Position numbers and translations under genes: made by a program. 7,323 nucleotides of DNA from an uncultured bacterium (GTDB taxonomy: Bacteria; Patescibacteriota; Minisyncoccia; UBA6257; JAGGUH01): positions 1 to 7,323 of the forward strand of contig CALGBJ010000079.1 in NCBI GenBank assembly GCA_937877385.1, written 5' to 3'. Each line of letters begins with the position of its first letter. Within the stretch, counting starts at the first letter, position 1. This document shows, one piece after another, positions 1 through 5,463 of this stretch. The notes below the pieces were generated by a model. It did not search any database, was not told where the DNA came from, and saw only the letters and a list, made by a program, of their open reading frames with translations.

Positions 1-8
1 AGTTTTGC

Positions 9-47
9 CGCCCAGCCCTACTTTTGGAACAAAAGTAGGGCTGGGCG
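9..47. repeat. Perfect 17-bp inverted repeat (hairpin) in a GC-rich block
   Basis: Positions 9-25 (cgcccagccctactttt) are the exact reverse complement of positions 31-47, separated by the 5-nt loop ggaac. The pairing is perfect over all 17 bp and stops at both ends (C8 opposite A48). The block is far more GC-rich than the gene that follows. Neither strand has a T-run after the stem, so it is not a canonical intrinsic terminator. It could be the 3' processing or termination structure of a gene lying left of the window, or a dispersed palindromic repeat. The inverted repeat itself is seen directly; its role is unknown. Confidence 0.85.
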
Positions 48-50
48 AGC

Positions 51-69
51 CTCGCTCCTTTGGAGCGGG
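51..69. repeat. Second short hairpin next to the perfect palindrome
   Basis: cgctcc (53-58) pairs with ggagcg (62-67) around a TTT loop. The stem can be extended by a T52-G68 wobble and a C51-G69 pair to 8 bp. It lies 3 nt after the 17-bp inverted repeat, so the two hairpins form one compact GC-rich tandem-hairpin block at 9-69. No T-run follows on the plus strand. Its right arm overlaps the place where a -35 box for the downstream gene would lie, so an effect on that gene is possible but unproven. Confidence 0.7.
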
Positions 70-86
70 AGATTTACACTTACAAT
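59..86 (+). promoter_or_regulatory. Possible sigma70-type promoter for the Mur ligase gene
   Basis: TACAAT at 81-86 differs from the TATAAT consensus at one position and lies 15 nt before the start codon at 102. A poor -35 match (TTTGGA 59-64 or TTGGAG 60-65) precedes it with a 15-16 nt spacer. If used, the untranslated leader would be only a few nucleotides long. No Shine-Dalgarno sequence is visible; a small inverted repeat, gctt-att-aagc (90-100), occupies that place instead. In AT-rich DNA a one-mismatch -10 box is easily met by chance, so support is weak. Confidence 0.25.
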
Positions 87-101
87 TAAGCTTATTAAGC
101 A

Positions 102-1709
102 ATGTTTTCTTTCTTATTTTTTCTCTTTATTTTTGCTTGGCTTTTCTTTTATTTCAAAAAAAGCTTATTTCTCTTTTATCTTTGGCAAATAAAAGAATTC
201 AGAAAGGATAGATTTCTCAGCGAAGTTAAAAAAAAGAAAGGAATAATTCTTTCCAAAAAGGACCTTTTTTCTTTATTGGTTCTCATTTTTTGTTTTCTTC
301 TCTCCTTTTTTAATTTAAAAATTAGTTTATTGACTTTACTCCTTTATTACCCCCTACTCTTTTTAATCTGCCTTTCCAAAAAAATTATCTTTAAAATAAA
401 AAGACCTATTTTGACTAAAAAAACTTTTTTGTTAATTTCTCTTTTTTATTTCTTTTCTTTTCTTGCTGTCCTAAAACTTTATTCTTTTAGCCAAAAAACG
501 TTTATTCTCTCGCTTTTTATTTATGAAATTTTCCTCTTCTTTCCTATCTTTCTTTGGGTATTAATTTTTGCTTCTTTCAATTATTTATTAAAAGAAATAA
601 AATTTTTTAGAGCTAGAAAAAAGAGGGAAAAATTTAAAAAACTTATTGTCATTGGCATCACTGGCTCTTACGGTAAAACTTCAACTAAAGAATTTTTAGC
701 CACTCTCCTAGAAGAAAAATTTGGCAAGGAAAAAGTTTTAAAAACAGAAAAAAATGAAAATACTGAAATAAGTATTGCTAATTTAATTTTAAATAAGTTA
801 AAAGAAGAACATAAATTTCTCGTCGTTGAAATCGGCGCTTATCAAGTTGGCGAAATTAAAAAAGTAATGAGCTTTCTTAATCCCCAAATCGGCGTTTTAA
901 CTGGTATTTCCTCTCAGCATTTAGAATTATTTGGCAGTCTAGAGAAAATAAAAAAAGCTAAATCTGAAATTGTCTTTAATTTACCAAAAAATGGTTTAGC
1001 CGTTTTTAACGGTAGCAATAAAGAAGTTTATCAAATTGCTAAAAATTTCTCCTTTAGAAAAAAAATTATCTCTTCTTTTGAAAAAAAACAAGGAGTAGAT
1101 TTATGGGCAGAAAATGTTGAAGTTAATAAAAATTTCTTATCCTTTGATTTAAAAAAGGAGAAAGAATCAGTAAAAATAAAATTAAATCTTTTGGGAAAAC
1201 AAAGCGGAGAAAACTTTCTGACAGCCAGTGCTGTAGCTCTTTCTTTGGGTTTAAAATTAAAAGAAATAAAAGAAATTGCTCCAAAAATTCTTCCGGCATT
1301 TTCAATAATGAAAAAAAACACCCTAAAAAATGGCTTAATTATTATTGACGATACTTATAATTTAAATTTTGAAGGAATAATTGAGGCCTTAAGATATTTA
1401 AATAATTATCAAAAGAAAAAAATTCTAATAATGCCTTGCTTAATAGAACTTGGTCCTTTAAATAAAGAAATCCACCAGAAGATAGGAGAAAAAATCAAAG
1501 ACATTTGCCATTTAGCTATTATTTTAGAGAGTGATTGTTTTGCTTTTATTAAAGAGAAAGGAAAAGAGAAAATTAAACTTGCCTCCTCCTTAACTGAAAT
1601 TGAAAATCTTTTAAAAAAAGAAAATCTGGAAAGCGGTGATGTTATTCTTCTAGAAGGAAGAATAAAATTTAAAAGAAAGATTGTTGATTTTTTGGAATCA
1701 GAGTTTTAA
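102..1709 (+). CDS. Membrane-anchored Mur ligase family protein (MurF-like D-alanyl-D-alanine-adding enzyme)
   Basis: This is a 535-residue ATP-dependent amide ligase of the Mur family, closest to MurF, which adds D-Ala-D-Ala to the peptidoglycan stem peptide. Residues 1-170 are very hydrophobic, with about five membrane segments (roughly 2-18, 55-70, 72-91, 108-125, 132-157). Lys/Arg-rich loops at 19-53, 92-107 and 164-180 suggest an outside N-terminus and a cytoplasmic ligase domain. From residue 181 come the Mur P-loop GITGSYGKTSTK (185-196, Lys192), Glu243 in VEIGAYQVGEI, His273 in SQHLELFGSL, the probable carbamylated Lys287 in AKSEI, NGSN (303-306), Asn371, DDTYN (416-420), IELG (448-451) and LEGR (517-520). 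The usual MurF N-terminal UDP-MurNAc-binding domain is absent, so the membrane region takes its place. MurF features GR before the DDxYN motif, NP after it, and HN in GxHN are replaced by SIMKK, NF and QS. The ATG at 102 is the first ATG after an in-frame TAA at 96-98; no Shine-Dalgarno is seen. The family call is firm; the exact substrate is inferred. Confidence 0.85.
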   Translation: MFSFLFFLFIFAWLFFYFKKSLFLFYLWQIKEFRKDRFLSEVKKKKGIILSKKDLFSLLVLIFCFLLSFFNLKISLLTLLLYYPLLFLICLSKKIIFKIKRPILTKKTFLLISLFYFFSFLAVLKLYSFSQKTFILSLFIYEIFLFFPIFLWVLIFASFNYLLKEIKFFRARKKREKFKKLIVIGITGSYGKTSTKEFLATLLEEKFGKEKVLKTEKNENTEISIANLILNKLKEEHKFLVVEIGAYQVGEIKKVMSFLNPQIGVLTGISSQHLELFGSLEKIKKAKSEIVFNLPKNGLAVFNGSNKEVYQIAKNFSFRKKIISSFEKKQGVDLWAENVEVNKNFLSFDLKKEKESVKIKLNLLGKQSGENFLTASAVALSLGLKLKEIKEIAPKILPAFSIMKKNTLKNGLIIIDDTYNLNFEGIIEALRYLNNYQKKKILIMPCLIELGPLNKEIHQKIGEKIKDICHLAIILESDCFAFIKEKGKEKIKLASSLTEIENLLKKENLESGDVILLEGRIKFKRKIVDFLESEF

Positions 1710-1711
1710 AA

Positions 1712-1805
1712 AAACTTGCTTTTGGGATCCAGGAGCAAGCCGTTCCCCCGATTCCTTAAAGGTGTTAATGGGGCGCTACATCTCCTGGACCCTAAAAGCA
1801 AGTTT
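1712..1805. terminator. Long structured convergent (bidirectional) terminator hairpin
   Basis: Arms 1712-1735 and 1782-1805 form a 24-bp imperfect stem with 22 Watson-Crick pairs, one G-T wobble (1724/1793) and one A-C mismatch (1727/1790). On the minus strand the stem runs into seven consecutive Ts (complement of 1708-1714), a good intrinsic terminator for rpoC. On the plus strand it runs into TTTGTT, a weaker terminator for the Mur ligase gene. The 46-nt interior can fold further: C1746-1749 with G1770-1773, and ATT 1751-1753 with AAT 1767-1769 (G1750 bulged). The element begins 3 nt after the ligase stop and ends just before the rpoC stop, filling the convergent gap. It is larger than typical intrinsic terminators. 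Confidence 0.75.
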
Positions 1806-1806
1806 G

Positions 1807-4800
1807 TTATCGCCCTTTTTCTTTCTTGCTTTCTTTTTTCTTTTCTTCTTTTCTAAAACCAGTGCCGGCTGGAATCAATCTGCCAATAATAACATTTTCT
1901 TTTAATCCTCGCAACTTGTCAGGCCTACCTTCGGTGGCTGCTGAAACTAAAACACGATGAGTTTCCTGAAAAGAAGCGGCTGAAAGAAAACTGTCCGAAT
2001 AAAGCGAACTCTTAGTTATTCCTAAAATAAGCTGTTTGGCTTTCATTGGTTTCTTGCCTTTCTCTAATAATTGCTGGTTTTCTTCTCTAAATTGAGACCG
2101 ACTAACAACATCTCCTTCGACAAAATTTTCACTATCACCAGCATCTTCTATTCTTAATTTAGAAAACATTTGAGAAATAATAATTTCTAAATGCTTATTA
2201 TTAATGGCCGCTCCTTGACTAACATAAACTCTTTGAATTTCATTTAAAAGATAACGCCAAGCCCCTTCTTTGCCTTTTAATTTAAAAATACTTCTTAAAT
2301 CAAGATGCCCTTCGGTTAAAGGATCGCCAGCATTTACTTCCTCTCCCTCTTTAACAATCAATCTCATATTCAACGGACAATTATAAGTCATTCTTTTTCT
2401 CTTACCCTTTATTTTAGTTTCAATAACTACTTCGTTTCCTGTCTCTTTCTTGACAATCATCTTTACCTTACCGGTTACTTCGGAAATAACCGCTGGCGTC
2501 TTAGGTGTTCTTATTTCAAAAAGCTCTTCAACTCGCGGCAAACCATGAGTAATATCAAGGCCAACAACCCCTCCAATATGAAAAGTCCTCATTGTCAATT
2601 GAGTTCCTGGCTCACCTATTGATTGAGCGGCGATAACGCCAACAGCCGTTCCCGGTTCAACCAATTTATTAGTAGTTAAATCTGCTCCATAACACTTACT
2701 ACAAACGCCGTATAAGGTCTGACAAGTAATTGGCGAACGAATTTCCACTTTATCAATACTTTCATCATTCTCTATCTCTTTAGCTTTAACCAAATCAATT
2801 ATCTCGCCCTTTTTAACTATCAATCCTTTCTTTCCTTTAATATCCTTCAAAGCCACTCGGGAATAAATTCTTTCAGCAAACGAATGACCAAAATCTTGAC
2901 CGTCACTTCTATAAATAGTAATTCCCTTATTTGTCTGGCAATCCTCTTCTCGAACAATAACTTCTTGAGCAACATCAATCAATCTTCTAGTTAAATAACC
3001 AGCCGAAGAAGTTTTTAGAGCAGTATCGGTTAATCCTTTTCTGGCTCCATGAGTAGAAATAAAGTACTCCAAAGGACTAAAACCTTCTTTGTAAGAATGT
3101 TTAATTGGCAAATCAATTAGTTCCCCACGAGGATTTTGGACCAATCCTTTCATTCCAATCATTTGCAAAAGTTGACCCCAGGAACCTCGAGAACCAGAAT
3201 CAATAATATAATAAACAGAATTTCCCGGCTCAAGAGACTCTTTTAAGACCGCTTCCTTCAATCTTTCCTTGGCTTTTGTCCAGAATTCATCAATTTTACT
3301 TTTTTCCTCACTTCGAGAGAGCAATCCTTCTAAATACTCTTGTTTAACCTGATTAGTTTTTTCTTCAGCGTGCTTAACAATTTCTTTCTTGCTTGCTGGA
3401 ACTTTCAAATCATTCATTCCCCAACTAATTCCAGAAAAGGTAGCATATCTAAAACCAAGCTCTTTTATTTTATCAAGAATATCAGCAGCAACCTCCATGC
3501 CATAATTGACAATTAATTGATTAGTAATTGTTTTAAGTTCTTTTTTCCTGATTAAAGAATTAACGAAAGAAAAATCTTCGGGTAGAATACTATTGAAAAC
3601 TACTCGACCAGCAGTTGTTTCAATCATCTCCCCATTCCTTATCTTAACTTTTATTGGTTCTTGTAAAGAAATTTCTCCCCTTTCCAAAGATAGCAAAACT
3701 TCGTTTTCATCAACAAAAAACTTGTCTTTATTCTTTTTCTCCAAAGAATAAGTAAGGTAATAAATTCCTAAAACTATATCTTGAGTAAGATGAACCACTG
3801 GCAAACCAGTAGCCGGTTTAAGCAAGTTTTTATCAGAAGCCATTCTTTCTTTGGCTTCTTTTTGAGCTTCATCAGAAAGAGGAAGATGAACCGCCATTTG
3901 ATCGCCGTCAAAATCAGCATTAAATCCTCCACAAACTAAAGCCGGAATTCGAATAGCCAAACCCTCAATCAAACTTGGCTTAAAGGCCTGAATACCTAAA
4001 CGATGTAAAGTCGGCGCTCTATTTAAAAGAACATATTTACCTTTAATAACTTCTTCTAAGGCCTCCCAAACTTCTGGGGCTTCTTGCTGAATAAGAAGAT
4101 TTGCTGATTTAATATTATGAACAATTTCCTTCTCCATTAATTTAGAAATAACAAATGGCCTAAAAAGTTCCAAAGCCATTTTTTTAGGCAGGCCGCATTC
4201 ATCTATTTTTAAATGAGGACCAACGACAATAACTGAACGACCAGAATAATCAACTCTTTTACCTAAAAGATTCTGGCGAAATCTTCCTTTTTTGCCTTTT
4301 AAAATATCTGAAAGAGAACGCAACGGTCTTCTTTGAGTTGTCGACATTGATTGAGGTCTAGATTGACTAGAAATTGAATTGTCTATTAAAGCATCGACTG
4401 CCTCCTGAAGCATTCTTTTTTCATTCCTAATAATTACCTCTGGCGCTTCAAGTTCTAAAAGCTTCTTTAAACGATTGTTTCTATTAATAACCCGGCGATA
4501 AAGGTCGTTCAACTCAGAAGCGGCATAGCGGCCACCATCCAAAGCAACCATCGGCCTTAAATCAGGAGGAATAACCGGCAAAATTGTCAAAAACATCCAT
4601 TCTGGCCGTAGATTTTTTCTAATAAAACCTTTAACCAAATTTAGTCTTCTGATTATTTTCTCTTTTTCTAAATCACTCTTGACTTTCTTGTATGATTCCT
4701 CTAATTCGTCTTTAAGTTTCTTTAAATCTATCTCTTCCAACATTCTTTTAATTGGCTCGCTCCCTATCTCGGCTTTAAAAAGATGACCGTATTTGCTTGC

Positions 4801-5382
4801 CAATTTCCGATATTGAATTTCCGAAAGAACATTCTTTTCTTTAAGCAAAGAAATCTCATTTAAAGTTTGTCGGTAAATTCCTTCAATTGTTTCAATCGGT
4901 AGTTTTTTCTCTTTTAAAGCCAAACGATATTCTTCTTCAACATCCTTTTTCACTTTCTCTTTCTCTTTTTCGTTAACTTTAGTAATAATATAGCCAGCAT
5001 AATAAATAACCTTCTCCAAAGAATGAAGAGGAATATCTAAAAACAAACCAATTCTTGAAGGAATATTCCTTAAAAACCAAATATGACTGACAGGCGCAGC
5101 CAACTTAATATGACCCATTCTTTCTCTTCTAACCGAAGAAACTGTTACTTCTACTCCGCAACGATCACAAATAATCCCTTTATAGCGAATCCTCTTATAC
5201 TTTCCACAAGCGCATTCATAATCTTTAACGGGACCAAAAATTTGTTCAGAAAACAAACCCTCTCTTTCTGGCTTCTGGGTTCGATAATTTATTGTCTCTG
5301 GCTTAGTCACTTCACCATGAGACCAAGAGAGAATTTCTTCTGGCGAGGCAATTTTTAAACTAATTGATTTAATAAAATCCAT
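1807..5382 (-). CDS. rpoC: DNA-directed RNA polymerase subunit beta'
   Basis: This is the complete beta' subunit (1191 residues, close to the roughly 1200 of Firmicutes), which with beta forms the RNA polymerase active-site cleft. The N-terminal zinc site is Cys57, Cys59, Cys72 and Cys75. A sigma-binding coiled coil lies at about 291-335, ending MLQEAVDALIDN. The switch region NLLGKRVDYSGRSVIVVGP is at 371-389. The catalytic Mg site NADFDGDQM (488-496) has Asp490, Asp492 and Asp494. The bridge helix includes STHGARKGLTDTALKT (776-791). The second zinc site is Cys815, Cys887, Cys894 and Cys897. The trigger helix contains Met931, Arg932 and His935, and the C-terminal LGITKSSL...DSFLSAASFQET block starts near 1120. 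There is no SI3-type insertion in the trigger loop. Oddities are a charged helical insertion near 135-183, a Ser/Gln-rich rudder loop at 334-357 and a Lys-rich tail at 1177-1191. The ATG at 5382 fits the family N-terminus. It lies 81 bp downstream of rpoB, with no clear Shine-Dalgarno. Confidence 0.98.
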   Translation of the reverse strand: MDFIKSISLKIASPEEILSWSHGEVTKPETINYRTQKPEREGLFSEQIFGPVKDYECACGKYKRIRYKGIICDRCGVEVTVSSVRRERMGHIKLAAPVSHIWFLRNIPSRIGLFLDIPLHSLEKVIYYAGYIITKVNEKEKEKVKKDVEEEYRLALKEKKLPIETIEGIYRQTLNEISLLKEKNVLSEIQYRKLASKYGHLFKAEIGSEPIKRMLEEIDLKKLKDELEESYKKVKSDLEKEKIIRRLNLVKGFIRKNLRPEWMFLTILPVIPPDLRPMVALDGGRYAASELNDLYRRVINRNNRLKKLLELEAPEVIIRNEKRMLQEAVDALIDNSISSQSRPQSMSTTQRRPLRSLSDILKGKKGRFRQNLLGKRVDYSGRSVIVVGPHLKIDECGLPKKMALELFRPFVISKLMEKEIVHNIKSANLLIQQEAPEVWEALEEVIKGKYVLLNRAPTLHRLGIQAFKPSLIEGLAIRIPALVCGGFNADFDGDQMAVHLPLSDEAQKEAKERMASDKNLLKPATGLPVVHLTQDIVLGIYYLTYSLEKKNKDKFFVDENEVLLSLERGEISLQEPIKVKIRNGEMIETTAGRVVFNSILPEDFSFVNSLIRKKELKTITNQLIVNYGMEVAADILDKIKELGFRYATFSGISWGMNDLKVPASKKEIVKHAEEKTNQVKQEYLEGLLSRSEEKSKIDEFWTKAKERLKEAVLKESLEPGNSVYYIIDSGSRGSWGQLLQMIGMKGLVQNPRGELIDLPIKHSYKEGFSPLEYFISTHGARKGLTDTALKTSSAGYLTRRLIDVAQEVIVREEDCQTNKGITIYRSDGQDFGHSFAERIYSRVALKDIKGKKGLIVKKGEIIDLVKAKEIENDESIDKVEIRSPITCQTLYGVCSKCYGADLTTNKLVEPGTAVGVIAAQSIGEPGTQLTMRTFHIGGVVGLDITHGLPRVEELFEIRTPKTPAVISEVTGKVKMIVKKETGNEVVIETKIKGKRKRMTYNCPLNMRLIVKEGEEVNAGDPLTEGHLDLRSIFKLKGKEGAWRYLLNEIQRVYVSQGAAINNKHLEIIISQMFSKLRIEDAGDSENFVEGDVVSRSQFREENQQLLEKGKKPMKAKQLILGITKSSLYSDSFLSAASFQETHRVLVSAATEGRPDKLRGLKENVIIGRLIPAGTGFRKEEKKKESKKEKGR

Positions 5383-5463
5383 ATTTTTTATTTAAGAATT
5401 AGAAATTGGAAATTTTTTTAATCTTCTTTCTGACTAAAAATAAAAAGTTGACTCTATTCTATC

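Noticed and set aside
5..211. 68-codon plus-strand ORF starting in the palindrome and overlapping the Mur ligase start
   Set aside because: Its first part is translated hairpin sequence, and the rest overlaps the strongly supported ligase frame. There is no recognisable domain and no ribosome binding site.
1712..1805. Integron attC-like recombination site or tRNA-like structure
   Set aside because: The inverted repeat lacks the GTTRRRY/RYYYAAC core sites of attC, and no cloverleaf with T-loop and anticodon features can be drawn. A terminator explains the position and T-runs better.
1681..1905. Plus-strand ORF spanning the convergent gap
   Set aside because: It runs through the terminator hairpin and antisense to the rpoC 3' end. 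Its composition reflects the complement of the Lys-rich beta' tail.
5083..5358. Plus-strand ORF antisense to the rpoC 5' region
   Set aside because: It lies wholly within the conserved beta' N-terminal coding sequence on the other strand and is a shadow frame.
5383..5463. Possible promoter or terminator between rpoB and rpoC
   Set aside because: The 81-bp spacer is AT-rich with only a 5-bp palindrome (aaatt-gga-aattt). Its T-run lies on the plus strand, the wrong side for rpoB transcription, and no paired -35/-10 boxes facing rpoC are convincing.
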